Of a stretch of 64,000 nucleotides of DNA, positions 32,971 through 45,037 are shown piece after piece. Location: NCBI RefSeq assembly GCF_030247195.1, contig NC_080670.1, positions 163,256,080 through 163,320,079 of the forward strand, written 5' to 3'. The stretch comes from Topomyia yanbarensis. Taxonomy: Eukaryota; Arthropoda; Insecta; Diptera; Culicidae. Numbering within the stretch: position 1 is the stretch's first letter; each line of letters begins with the position of its first letter. A program made the translations under genes and the position numbers. A model generated the notes under the pieces. It was not told the origin of the DNA, did not search any database, and saw only the letters and a list, made by a program, of their open reading frames with translations.

Positions 32971-35014
32971 TCTTGTCGTTTTTATTTTCGATTTTAAGCG
33001 GTTTTCGTTTGTATTGTCATTAGATGCTGATATTTCATGCTATTTTTAGGCATATTCCGACAACAAATTTAGATAGATTCCTCTTTCGATGTAATAAGCA
33101 TTTTATGTAAGACTTTATGCACAAATTTAAGATAACCATTTTTATCGTTATCGTCCCTATTGAACACCCCTAGTTCTCCATACAAACTTTGGTTTTAAAT
33201 TGCGAAGAACTGTTCCATTTTTTTCAAAAATTTCTTCACCCCCTAATGGGACCCCAAACTTTCGGCATTTGTTTTTTAGTTCTACTCCCCGATCTTGTAT
33301 TGAACAGTGTTATCGACTCACCCATTACTGAGACTTAATAACTTTACCCTATATGTTAAGTAAAGTTGTCGTACTTTTCAGTGCCCAGCTTTTGGTATAA
33401 AGAGTAGCAAGGATGGCTCCAATTTTAGCAATGTCTCACACTTTTTAACGGCTCTACATAGAGCTTGACTACCTTCAACGAAGTTGTAGAACAATACATT
33501 TTAGATAAATTTGCTGAAGCCGTGAAAACATTATCATTCATACATTCAATTCCATAAGAAATTCAAAAGTAAGCTTTAGTGTTCTTAAAAAAGGATTTAT
33601 TCCCATAACTTTTGTACCTTTTGCATTGCACTAAAGTTACATTTTGAAAACATCAAGATTGTAGGGCGCATAATTTGGTCCAAGACACTAACTACTAAAC
33701 TATTTTCATGAAAATATAACTTTCTCAAATATCAATCATTTCGATTAGGGTGCTTAACATAAAATAGCTTTGCCACCATATGAAATACTATACTTTTAGT
33801 ATGCATCGTCAAAAAATAACAATTTATTAAAAAAGAGTATTTTTGTAAAAAGCTGTAGCTTTGTAACGAAAGAAGCTAGAGTTTCGGTAGTTCGAGACAA
33901 ATTGTTTTCCTTCAAAATATCTGCAAATATTTCCAAAGCCATCTTAACTAAAAATGCAAACTGCAAAAGTTATGCAAATAAAACCATTTTAAGTGCCAAT
34001 TTTGGGCAATATATTTTAACAAGGAAAGTGTTTTCATTAAAACCTTTTTCAAATATGACTTTCTTCAATTTTTTTAATTACTACGAAACTCTGTCTCGAA
34101 CCATTCAAAAGTAAAATTTTAGATTTAAAATCACCCTGGCTACTGTTTAAATAATTGGAAAGGTCTTGTATAGTGCAAACTTGTTTCGTGAAAACAACAC
34201 ATCTTTCATTTTGTCCTTGAAACGATCCATCATAAAAGTTACCTAAACATATTACTAAGGGACAATTTATGAAAATCCAAATATTCAATATAATGTGCTT
34301 TTCGAGAGTTGTCCTACTGGAGCTGTAAAGCCCGGTTCTCGGAAGGGCTCCCCGTCAGGATCACACACTACAATTGTAGAAGAGACGGGAAATGTCACTC
34401 ACTAAAACACTGCTTAACCACTTCATGCCCATGTTGTTTGTGGACAACATCGTTTTTAAACAGCTATAACTTTTGATTGAGGCAAGATTTGCTCTCAAAA
34501 ACAAGTAAGGCTAATAAATGTGACTATTACCATTAATTTAAGTATTAAAGGGTACAAGGATCAGCTCTAGAACTGAAGTTATTGCAATTAGTCCGATTGG
34601 ATTCTTATGGAGCAGTGCTGCCAGGGACAGTTTACCTTGACGACGGAAAATGAATCTTTCAATATCTTCGTTGTGTTGCAATATTATTGAAAATTGATAA
34701 AACCTCTCAATTTAGACTGTCTTTGGCTACGTTTTCCAAGCAATTAGACAATTGTAAATATTCTAGAAGAATTGTATTGAGCATTGGAAGGTAAAAATTG
34801 AGCAACTTCTAGCACTGCGAGGGAAGCACCTATCTTTATGAAAAAAGGCTTTTCGTGTTTCTTAACCTCACCGTTTTCAAGGAAAAATAGTTTTGAAACC
34901 TTACATGCACTAGAAAAAAGTTGGACATGAAAGGGTTAAGGCCAATTGCAGCGAACCGTGACTCTGTACGTGATATTCATGTACGGTTCAGATATATGTG
35001 GGCATAAAGACTTA
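32971..35014. other. AT-rich region, no gene recognised
   Basis: Long AT-rich tract with many poly-A/T runs. Short open stretches (33902-34114, 34049-34288) are not supported by any motif. Confidence 0.4.
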
Positions 35015-35730
35015 ACGATCGCATATATCATCGTGAAGGGCCCGAGTGTTTGTACGTTATCGTGTATAAATTATATTTTATAACCGTGTGCCTTTCGCAT
35101 TTTCGCGTGTGATTGCGAACGGACCGTTAATCTGATACTCAATTTTCGATGTACAGTTCAGATGATAGAAGAGAGTAAGATCTTCATGAAAGGTGTTGTC
35201 CAGTGGATATGAGCTATATTTTTAACTGGTCCAACTGAATGTATGTGCCTAGCTTGCTAGGACGGAGGGTAATGATTTCCGGGCGTGACCGATTCATGAT
35301 CGCGCGAACACAGACGACATCGTAAGTAATAAAACATTCGCCTTATTACCGGAGTGTTTGGTGCGTGGTTGATCACTACAAATGTGCGTGGTTGATCACG
35401 AAAGGCTTAAGCGTTCGTATGTTAACGTATTTGTCGCGTGGATGTGACTTCGCGACTATAAATTCGAATTTGTAACCGTGTGGCCACTCACGCGCGTACG
35501 TTCTTGGATGGTCATTCTGATACTTATACTTCGGTGTACGGTTCACATTCTGACAGGGAATGAGTTACCCCATAACACTCTAGTGTTCCCGGTCATGTCG
35601 TCATGGAACATGTTGTCTAGTGAATATGAGCATCATTTTTTGATTAGTCCAATTGAAAGCATCAGTCTAGGCTGCTAAGAACGAGACTAGAGACTTCCGG
35701 GCGTGACGGGTTCATGATCGCGCAAGCGGT
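35015..35730 (+). repeat. Diverged tandem duplication (two units, about 370-415 bp apart)
   Basis: Unit 1 (35015-35312) and unit 2 (35385-35730) share ordered words: TATAAATT.., TAACCGTGTG, CTGATACT, GTACGGTTCA/GTACAGTTCA, GTTGTCYAGTGRATATGAGC, GGTCCAACTGAA/GTCCAATTGAA, and TTCCGGGCGTGACCGATTCA versus TTCCGGGCGTGACGGGTTCA before TGATCGCGC. Identity is perhaps 60-65%. Identity of the family is unknown; satellite or LTR debris are both possible. Confidence 0.5.
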
Positions 35731-36865
35731 GGGTTAATGCTTGAGACCGCGTTTGTAAGTTTACAGGTGCTGCTTCGCGTTTGTGACCAGGTTTATGTTA
35801 TTACGAAGGCCACGACGGTTTGTGCGTATATGAGCGAATATGGAATTAATTGTGTTAGTGAGCGTTAGTACGAATCTAATTTTGGGATATAGTAATAAAA
35901 GTAATTGTAGCATGTGTAAGTACTGATTAACGCACTCGACCCAACTAGCTCAATGAATATTCTCTCAGGGTCGGCAACCGCCTGGGGAGCACTCGATCAA
36001 CCCGAACTTATCCTGTTTCGAAGCGAATTTAGCGAGAGATGTCTTCGAATGGAGTACTGACTCTGTATGAAAAGAGAAAGAATTCACTTGATTACAAATT
36101 TATTTGTATCGGAGAGGAGAATAGCATGCTTGGGAACTCACGAGAAGCGATGAATTACCGGCCGGCAGGCGGCGTTGGTCGGCTAGTTCGCCGATAGTTG
36201 TATCCCACGTTCCGAAGGTCTACTTTTCCCAGAACGAACGATGTGCGTCGATCTCGGCGGTTGGCGACGAAGGGTTTTGCGCTGAATTATGTGGAAGGTG
36301 GCGGCGGGGAAATCGGGGTTCTTGGAGCCGCTTCCATGTGCCAGACTGTTCCACCAAAACGTACCCGTTCCGGGAGATTTCGTCCAGCTGATGGCGTCGT
36401 CCTACTTAGGATAATATCAGGGTCGTCTTCTGGTTTGGCACACACTTCACCCTACGAATACTACACCGAAGGATTTTTCTTCGTTCCCGTAGGAATTTTG
36501 CACACCTTTACTAGACGGGTTTTGGTTGCTTATTTTTTGGCTAATCAAAGTAGCAAACTGTCTATTGGGGTAACAAACTGGCTAAATCGTGTTGTTCCTT
36601 CTCTGGTCTGCCATCGACTGACTTTTCCTTATCCTCCTTCTTATCCATCTCCTCTCCCTTTCCTGTCCTCACCTCTCTAATTCTCTCTCCCTCTCCTGGT
36701 CTCGACCATCGCAGGATGCAGTAGTGGTGAGCAGTAAAAATAACCCATGAAGGTGGTAAAATTTTAGCTGTTCAAACTTTTGGGTTTTTTAAGGGGTTTA
36801 GTTATTAATGCGGTCTTTTTCCGTCTTTTGTTTCGTTGCGGTTTTTCCGTTACAAAATTAGTTTA
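35731..36865. other. No firm gene; unassigned 160-codon open frame at 36198-36680
   Basis: The + frame starting MYPTFRR contains RRSRRLATKGFALNY followed by a G-rich purine stretch (GGTGGCGGCGGGGAAATCGG, near 36297). Basic tails of this kind and purine tracts are found at the 3' end of some LTR-element pol genes, but no other domain supports this. It may be chance. Confidence 0.2.
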
Positions 36866-37070
<205 letters not shown>

Positions 37071-37506
37071 ACCGTTTAAGAAGCATGGCTGCCTTGGACC
37101 CAGATAATTCATTCCGGTTCCATAAGAGAACCTACGCTAAGCCCCAACACCTGGTATGGATGTTCCGGGGTGGACGCAGAAAGTCTCTTTTGGATTTCGG
37201 TAACGTTCACATGAATATATGTTTTCCGAAAGTGTACGTTGTCTAATTAAATGGTAGTAGTTTTATTGAAGTTAGTATACTTAGGCTAGGCTAAACAAAA
37301 AATACAAAAATTATATCACAAAAGTAAACTAAACTGATGACAATTAACGAAAAAGAGCCAGAAAAACAAAAAATAAACTAATAATTCAATTTTTTTGGTC
37401 TTTTGGCTTAAGTGCCAATACCTTATTTAGGACTGGTGGTATCCAACGGGGAAAAACGATCGGAAATGGTGAGTGAAGCTAAGCAATCATGTGAAAAAAA
37501 TTCACC

Positions 37507-37580
37507 ACCCAGAGGCGAGACTCGAACCCGCAACCTTTGAGACTCCGGCCCAATGCACTAACCCTTATGCTATCCCTGGG
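37507..37580 (-). repeat. tRNA-like SINE core, copy 1
   Basis: Reverse complement of 37711-37784: CCCAGGG / CTCTGGG acceptor-type pairing, A-box-like TAGCATAAGGGTTAGTGCA, and B box GGGTTCGAGTCTCGC. Confidence 0.6.
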
Positions 37581-37710
37581 TATGGTGACATCCCAGAAAG
37601 AACATATGATTATACCACTGGCGACGGTGATCGATTCCTCGCTTTGCAGGCAGGGTACGATCACCGTCGCCAGTGGGATAATCATATGTTCTTTCTGGGA
37701 TGTCACCATA

Positions 37711-37784
37711 CCCAGGGATAGCATAAGGGTTAGTGCATTGGGCCGGAGTCTCAAAGGTTGCGGGTTCGAGTCTCGCCTCTGGGT
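37711..37784 (+). repeat. tRNA-like SINE core, copy 2
   Basis: 74 nt that fold as a cloverleaf: acceptor CCCAGGG with CTCTGGG, D stem GCAT/GTGC, anticodon-type stem TTGGG/CTCAA with loop CCGGAGT, and T arm GCGGG-TTCGAGT-CTCGC. The loop has C rather than the invariant U33, and the D-arm spacing is off by one, so I treat it as tRNA-derived repeat, not a working tRNA gene. Confidence 0.6.
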
Positions 37785-38131
37785 GGTGATTTTTTTTCAC
37801 ATGATTGCTTAGCTTCACTCACCATTTCCGATCGTTTTTCCCCGTTGGATACCACCAGTCCTAAATAAGGTATTGGCACTTAAGCCAAAAGACCAAAAAA
37901 ATTGAATTATTAGTTTAATTCGAACGGGCGGGTTCGCTCCCGTCATACCTCTGTTCACTGGGCAAGGGACCAGAAATCGACAGTCTTCATTAGCTCTGTC
38001 ACCCACCGAAGTACGATGGGTAATGAACTAAAAATTAGACATCAGACGATTATAAAAACCCGGGCCTTGGTATCCAGCGGGGAAATTAAATAGATCAAAT
38101 GTGTTGGGGTGATCAGCTGCCGTTATGTGTG

Positions 38132-38358
38132 ATTCCTCGCTTTGCAGGCAGGGTACGATCACCGTCGCCAGTGGAATAATCATATGTTCTTTCTGGGATG
38201 TCACCATACCCAGGGATAGCATAAGGGTTAGTGCATTGGGCCGGAGTCTCAAAGGTTGCGGGTTCGAGTCTCGCCTCTGGGTGGTGAATTTTTTTCACAT
38301 GATTGCTTAGCTTCACTCACCATTTCCGATCGTTTTTCCCCGTTGGATACCACCAGTC
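38132..38358 (+). repeat. Third copy of the tRNA-like unit (227 bp)
   Basis: Matches 37634-37860 over 227 bp with two differences. It runs from ATTCCTCGCTTTGCAGGCAG to GGATACCACCAGTC, and the tRNA-like core is at 38209-38282. Flanking sequence is unrelated on both sides, which defines the unit's ends. A diverged end-like phrase (TTGGTATCCAGCGGGGAAAT) sits at about 38069-38088. Confidence 0.75.
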
Positions 38359-38487
38359 ACAAAAAATAAAACTTTCAGTTAATGCACTTACACGCTAAAT
38401 CTTAAGTACTAAACACAAACTCATACATAGACGTCTCTCAATCGTTTCCGAACCAAAGCGACGGTAACACATGCCGAATAAAGGAAA

Positions 38488-38895
38488 AAAACCTGTTTTA
38501 ATCCACCTAGTGGTGCAATTGTGCCTTTCTCATTTGTCCAAACTACGACTCCATGGCTGGTTATGTTCAATACAACGGTGGAAATGTATATTACATATTC
38601 AGTACGATTTGCACATACATACAATGGACCGACAGCCACGATCTTGAGATGTTATGTGTCTACACTGAAACATCGCTTAAAACCAGCGGCGGATCAAGGA
38701 AGAGGATCCAGGGGGACCGGACCCTGCCGAAAATTTTTAACTTGTTAAGAAATTTTAAACTAGTTTAAATTTTAAAGTAGCATCCCCTCACTGGATACTC
38801 CTACCAACGCCTGAAAAAGTCAAAAAAAATCGCGCCGGCCGGGATTAGGTTGACGAGTGATTGCATAACCTTTCTATATGAGAAAGGCAAAAAGG
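38488..38895. repeat. Dispersed mosquito repeat, second copy (TTTCTCATAT family)
   Basis: The left end is AATCCACCTAGTGGTGCAAT then GTGCCTTTCTCAT. The right end is ATAACCTTTCTATATGAGAA then AGGCAAAAAGG, the reverse complement of the start at 9888. The body has a C/G-rich stretch (GGACCGGACCCTGCCG) and no coding domain. Confidence 0.5.
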
Positions 38896-41339
38896 TGCCA
38901 AAGTCCAAAAAAGTCAATTTTCGCCAAAAAATAGACTTAATATATTTTTGGAAGTTTTTTGCACAGATTTCGCAAAAATATAAGCCCTTTGAATGTAGAT
39001 AAGTTCTTTTGATTACAAAAGACTTAGACTTCTTCCTGAAAAATGTCCTGTTAAATGCAAAGAACTTAGAAGAATTTTATTAGTTTTTTTTTGCGGTTTT
39101 TACAAAAAATATGAATGCAAAAGGCGCAGATTTTTGGAAAGATGAAAGAGACTGGTCTGGAAGACTCCTTGTGGCCCGAACCTCAACAATATGAGTAGTT
39201 TCGGAATGGACATGACGAGTAGGTGCCAGAAATTGATTTTGACGCCATTTTGAAATCCAAAATGACGACTTCCGATTTAGCGAAATTCTCTATAACCCAA
39301 TCAATGTGGGTTGTTGAGGCTGGATCGTGATTTTCGGCGGTTCAAACTGTTAGGACTCGCACACGGGTGACTCGTGGAGGCACAATAAAAAGCGGGATGC
39401 GGATGGATTAGGGCTCACAAGGAATAACTACGCACTACTAGCAATGAGAACTGACATACAAGTTAAGTTTTCAACTTGTGTAAGAAATAAAACTGTCGCT
39501 TTGAAATGACAACAGCAAGTAGTAACTTGCCGCTGGCCGGCGCTACGATAGGCTAGCAATAGCTATACGGGACTTGTGTGCAAATTTGGATACAATGGTG
39601 AATCACGCATGCGAACCTGTATGCGATGGTGGTTTTTATCGCATTTTCATTTAAATGTTTACACAGGTTTTTCGGGAAAGTTTGATCTAGCTTATATGTG
39701 TGTTCTCTATGCTACTAGCACAGATAAAAACTTTTATTCACGGTCTGTTCCTCTGGACAGTTGAATTGAGAAAGAGAGTTTTTATCGCTACTTTGTTTCA
39801 ATTCAATTTCTTACACCCTAGTTTTGTGGCAGGTCAACTGACAGCACTGACTGCATTCGGTGTAACTATTTCTATCGACAGTGTTGAGAACTGACAGGGG
39901 AAATTTTTGGAAGTTTAAGTTGTAGTACAAATAGTTTTAATTAAATGAGAAACCCATCCTACTCGGTCGCAAGTAATCATATTCAACTCTCTTTCCGAGT
40001 AAGTTGTCACACTGAGATAGCAACATATACTGTCAGTCATACTGTGTGAGTGCCTTTGCTGAAAAATGCTCTGTCTTTTTGCTTTTTTTCTCACTTGGTT
40101 TCGGATCAGCTTGACTGAAGCCTCTCGATGACAGTTAGTTTCAACTTTTCAGACTTATTGTCATTAAATCTGGCAAGGGAAGTTTTAATTTCGGCACGAT
40201 ACAAGTCTTGTATTCAATACTACAGTTCAAACACATTACCAATCAAAAAAATTGTTTTGGTTGCTAACCGAAGATTATTTGAGAAAAATTGTTTTTGAAC
40301 TTCCGTCCCCGTGACAAGAGTTGTAATAGAATTACGCACATTCATGAAATCATTCGATGTATGATAATGGAACATGCTCAAGCCACGTAAAATACTCATG
40401 TAATAGAATATTTAATAATATAATATACGAGTTGTAGTCTATGGGAGTCCCTAAAACAATAAAACTGACTTTTGTTTATTCGCAACCTAACCAATTCCCA
40501 ATCGTAGTAGACAGAGTTGAAATTCAAGGAAATCAAAACAAATAAGTTTTTAAGTTTTCAGTCATGTTCGGTTAGTTACAAAATGTACTCTATCTGTTGA
40601 TAAATATTTTTATAGCAAACCACGTCAAAAAGCATAGAAGTACCTTTCAAGTTTAAATATCAGTATATTATTGAGTTCGATTAAATTTAAGGCAAGTGCG
40701 AAAAGTTAATAAATACTGGCTAGTGATTGAATCATATGGTGATAATTCAGTAAATAAAAACCACGCTTGTTGAATTTGCGAGGTTAACAAAACAGCGCTG
40801 AGTAAACAAGTTGCATTGTGGTTTCACTTGATTGCTGTCTGCGCTGGGTGCCGTCATGTTGTTTTCTCACTCTCCCCTTGCGCCACTGCTGTTGGCACTC
40901 ACTCTACTCAGTTTTGGTTGCTCAATTCCTCTGCTTGAAAAAGACGATCATTTTGATTTGTGACCGAAGTTTTATGTACATTTTAATGAAAAAGTGATAG
41001 TCATGATTTCGTGCAACTATGATTGTCTGTTCCTCGAAGTTTCCATTCATTATCCGAAAACATCATATGCAAAACAACTTATGTTCGACTCTCCCCAGAA
41101 AGTCAAGGGAATGACGTCAAACTAATTGTTTACAGATCTTATCAAGACACGTACACACAAAGTTAGCACACAGACAAACAGACGTAACACGAGAAGAATT
41201 TTCATCGCCCACAGAAAAAACGGTCGATTTAAATTATGTAAAATGCGCCATCTCACCGAGCGTGGCGCTTGTGAAGCGATTTTGACACATGGCCTAATGT
41301 ATCACTTCGTTACCACAAGCACCCGAAAACTAAGATGAA
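38896..41339. other. No gene recognised
   Basis: AT-rich with poly-A/T runs. Short frames at 39576-39894 (+) and 41126-41338 (+) have no motif. Confidence 0.4.
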
Positions 41340-41900
41340 GGGAAAGAAAGGTGGGAACATTCGTGACTTTTGAGTGTATTAGTTTTATAGTCAAATTGAA
41401 CAAGGCTTCCACGACCCATAAAACAAGTAAACATAAAGATCGGAACGAGCATCCTGATTCTTTGGCGCACGATGAAAGGAGAGAAAAGGCTGAACTTCAC
41501 CATGAATCTTCCGATTCGAACACTTAGGGACACTATTTAATCTCGAAACTAGCGATAAAAATAACTATGACTGAACCGAATCAAAACCTTTGCCCACTAC
41601 GTTATTTGTTTATGTTTTTCTTCTTCATATCCGTTTGTTTTATCGGTTTTATCGAAGAAATATGGCGACAGTACGTATAGTTGGAACAATGTGACATCCT
41701 GTACCATCTTGCCCGAAAACATAACCGCCATTTTCATTTTATGCAAACCAAAACAAACAAAATGGTCCAGAAATGTGAAATGCGTTCCTGTCGAAGTGTT
41801 CAAAGTAAGAATTGTTCAAAATTATTTCGTAGTTTCCTGCACGATGCTGATCGGTGAGCAGATACATTTTAGGATCTTGCCAATTTAACTGGTTCGGTGT
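41340..41900 (-). repeat. Dispersed repeat, copy 2 (partner of 17300-17850)
   Basis: The reverse complement reads TTCGAATCGGAAGATTCATG, CATCGTGCGCCAAAGAATCA and ATCTTTATGTTTACTTG, aligning with the 17.5 kb copy. The - frame 41330-41533 has a start context and peptide (RIGR, VRQRI, FMFT) similar to that of the first copy. Confidence 0.5.
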
Positions 41901-42589
41901 AACAAATCTAACCGGATGTATGCAATGGATTCGAATTTGTTGGTCCCCGGAGACTGACGGAGAAATTCAACTTTGGCGGGATGCAGGACTTACGAAAATT
42001 GAAGATACGCTTAGACCATATTCAATCTAGATATATTTATTTAATTTATTTAATTTAATGATCCGTCGCAACCCAACAGAAGGTAAACTATCAAGTCGTT
42101 GGATTATTATGATTGACAATCACTACATATTTAGATTGCGTCAGGATACAGTTCCGTAGAAGACCAACACATCGAACATACTTTGCACTCAAGACAGAAG
42201 CAAAGATTTCGTTGAAAGGGAAAGTAGTGCCATGTACTCGTATGCAGAATCATCGTGGCGAACCATCCGTTTAGAATTTTATAAAATTAAATTCTCCCAT
42301 AGCCTACATGATGAGTTTTCCCTTACGGAAAACGTTAAAAATGAAATCGTTGATGCGAATTGATCCTGATATTGACAAGGAAATTTTAGGGGTTGTGTCT
42401 CCGTGATCTTGATCCGATGATGACCTCTATAGAGCCGACTCTTTAAAAATAGACTAAATAAAATTAAGAGTACCTAATGTCTCCGGGATTCCAAAAGAGC
42501 GACGACAAAGAAGAGTAAATAGAGACAAAAATTAATCATACGACCAATCGACGACACAAATTGATTTCTTCACACGAAAAGAAAAACAA
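41901..42589. other. No gene recognised
   Basis: Non-coding by inspection. The 8 bp AAAAACAA at 42582-42589 are the left target duplication of the next element. Confidence 0.4.
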
Positions 42590-45029
42590 CAGGGTTGTTA
42601 ATGCGATACATTTTTCACGATAATTTATCGGCGTTACTCGTTAACGATAATGTATCGTCATCGGAAACTCCGTTAACGATAATGTATCGTCGCCTTCATC
42701 GTCATCGTCGATAATTGTATCGTCGCTTTCATCGTCATCGTCGGTTCATCGGTTATCGCGATACATGTTGCGTTACTTTCCCGTTTATTGGAGTTGAAGT
42801 TAATGCGGTTAACTTCCAATTGTTTAGAAATAAATACATATTGAAGGACATGTTGTTGGCAGTTGAAAATCAATAGTTTTGGACATTTTCTATGCACAGC
42901 GGGGTCTGACGATGCGTCAAAATGAAATTATTTCAACTTTTCGGGAAAATGTATTATGTTGAAGGGAAAGTTGTTGGCAATTGAAAATTAATAATTTTGG
43001 ACATTTCAATACGCAGAAGGGTCCGACGATGTGTTAAAATTGATTTTTTTCAACTTTTCGAGTAAGTTGGTGCACAGAAGAGTCCCAGGTGCACAGTGTT
43101 TCCAAGCGGCAAAAAGGTGATCAATATTGTTTTGACCATGAAGAAAACAAATTTTGAGCTATTGTGCAATTAGTAATTTTTAGCACGCAAAAACATATAT
43201 TGAAAAAACTACTAAACCACTATTATTAGGCCATTCACAAATTATACCACACATTCAAGTCGTGTGGTGATTAACAGATTTTATTATAATTTTAATTTAA
43301 TCCAGAAGATTTCGGATTTTGAAAAGGAGAATATACATACATATTTCCAATGTTTGATTTCCTTTTCTAGTTAGGAAGCTTTTAGCCCCCTCCTCCGTTT
43401 CTTCTCTCCACTATATAACAAGGTGCTTCATGCTTCTTTCTTTTACCCTTAAATATGTAGTGTAATTTATGTACGGCCTCATAATAGTTTTAAACGTTTT
43501 TTGAATACAGTGAAGACCCGTTTTTGTCAGCCCCTTGGCGAATTATAGGCTGATAAAACGATGACATTGACAAAATCGGCACATGTTTTTTCTGGTTCTG
43601 AAGAGACGAAGTCGAAACGCAAACATCTGGACTAACATATATTTTTTCTTTCTTTATAATAAACCGGAGCGGTTAAAATATTCTTCTTTAGTTCCTCGAC
43701 AAAGCCTCATAACCCGTTCTGATCATTTAGTAAAAAATTCATACAGTACAGTATTATTATTTTTGTATATTTTGCATCTCTAAGATAAGAAAAATATGCT
43801 AAAGAAGGAATTTACTCGAATTTGACTTGAACGTAAGCTAGAGCCCACCAAACGATTTTGATAGTGTTTGTTTTACAGATTCGTATTGGTATTCGTCTGC
43901 GGAAATTGGCGGCTTCCGTACCAAAATATCGCTTTTTGGGCACTAAAACATTCGATAACTTCTAAGTTGTAAGAGATACAAATAAACTTACATTACAAAA
44001 ATTCTGTATTTTCTTATGCTGAACAACATCTTGGAACATTTAGAAATTCTACAAAATCACCAGGAAAAGTATTTTGAAAAAGCAATTTTCAGGGGTATAT
44101 CAAAAAAAATGTCCACAAATGTAAATTAAAATCGACAAATAGACACATAGTCTCTTCAGCGAAGTTAATACTTAAGATATTCTCAACAACTTTGCCAAAG
44201 AATTTTTTTTTATTTTCATAAACATAAGCAAAAACTTTCTTCTCAGCTTTAGAGGGATTAATCACCCAACTAATACTTTCTAAATGCAAAAAATATAATT
44301 AAACTTTGCTGAAGACACTATAACTAAAAATGTTTTTCGTGGTTCAAAGAATTTCTTTCGCCTTTTTGCCAATTTGGATCCTTGAGTGAATTGAAAATGT
44401 CCAAAACTATCGATTTTCAACTGCCAACAACCTGCCCTTCAATATAAAAAGTTCGCGAAAAATTGAAAAAAATTCTATTTTGATGCACCGACGGTACATT
44501 GAAGATGCCCAAAACTATTGATTTTCACTTACCAATAACTTCTTCAATATAACAAACTTTCCTCAAAAGTTGAAAAAACTCCATTTTGACACATCGTCGA
44601 ACCCCTGTGTATTGAAAATGTCCAAAACTATTGATTGTCAACTGCCAATAACTTTCTCTTCAATATAAAACTCTCCCGAAAAGTTGCCAAAAAATTCCAT
44701 TTTGACACATCGTCGGACCCCCCCCCCCCCCCCGCACAGAAAATGTCCAAAACTATTGATTTTCAACTGCCAACAACATGTCCTTCAATAGTTATTTATT
44801 TCTAAACAATTGAAAGTTAACCGCACCAACTTCAACCCCAATAAACGGGAAAGTAACGCAAAATGTATCGCGATAACCGATGAACCGACGATGACGATGA
44901 AAACGACGATACAATTATCGACGATGACGCTGAAGGCGACGATACATTATCGTTAACGGAGTTTCCGATGACGTTGACGGGTAGTTAACGTTATCGGCGA
45001 TGACGATTAATTATCGATTAACAACCCTG
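42590..45029. mobile_element. hAT-type foldback element with long satellite-bearing arms (2440 bp)
   Basis: The ends are CAGGGTTGTTAAT and ATTAACAACCCTG, flanked by a perfect 8-bp duplication AAAAACAA (42582-42589 and 45030-45037), the hAT signature. Inverted arms are about 480 bp (left) and 640 bp (right). Each arm has a short GATAATGTATCGTCR-type satellite near the end, then repeats of about 110-125 bp built around TTGAAAATCAATAGTTTTGG and GTCCGACGATGTGTYAAAAT: two units at left, four at right (about 44398, 44508, 44619, 44744). The AT-rich middle (43080-44390) has no transposase. Confidence 0.8.
44718..44733. repeat. Poly-C run (16 bp)
   Basis: Homopolymer between two satellite units of the foldback element; likely length-variable or error-prone. 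Confidence 0.9.
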
Positions 45030-45037
45030 AAAAACAA

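Larger units (their letters stand above)
37374..37917. repeat. 260-bp-arm inverted repeat with 24-bp loop
   Basis: 37374-37633 and 37658-37917 are reverse complements over all 260 positions without indels; I count two mismatches (near 37500 and 37612). The loop is 37634-37657. Each arm holds a tRNA-like block (37507-37580 on - and 37711-37784 on +). The arms extend beyond the shared unit of the third copy (38132-38358) by about 57 bp, so the duplication took flanking DNA with it. A transcript across it would fold into a long, nearly perfect hairpin. Confidence 0.9.

Noticed and set aside
37711..37784. Functional tRNA gene (GGA-type anticodon loop)
   Set aside because: Cloverleaf-like, but lacks U33, has off-by-one D-arm spacing and no long variable arm expected of tRNA-Ser, and lies in a three-copy repeat unit.
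42595..42780. CRISPR-like short repeats (GATAATGTATCGTC with spacers)
   Set aside because: They form a satellite in the arms of a hAT foldback element in a eukaryotic genome; there are no cas genes and unit spacing is irregular.
43500..43800. Pogo-like end (CAGTGAAGACCCGTTTTTGT) inside the foldback element
   Set aside because: A single end with no partner or transposase was found; similarity to pogo ends is too weak.
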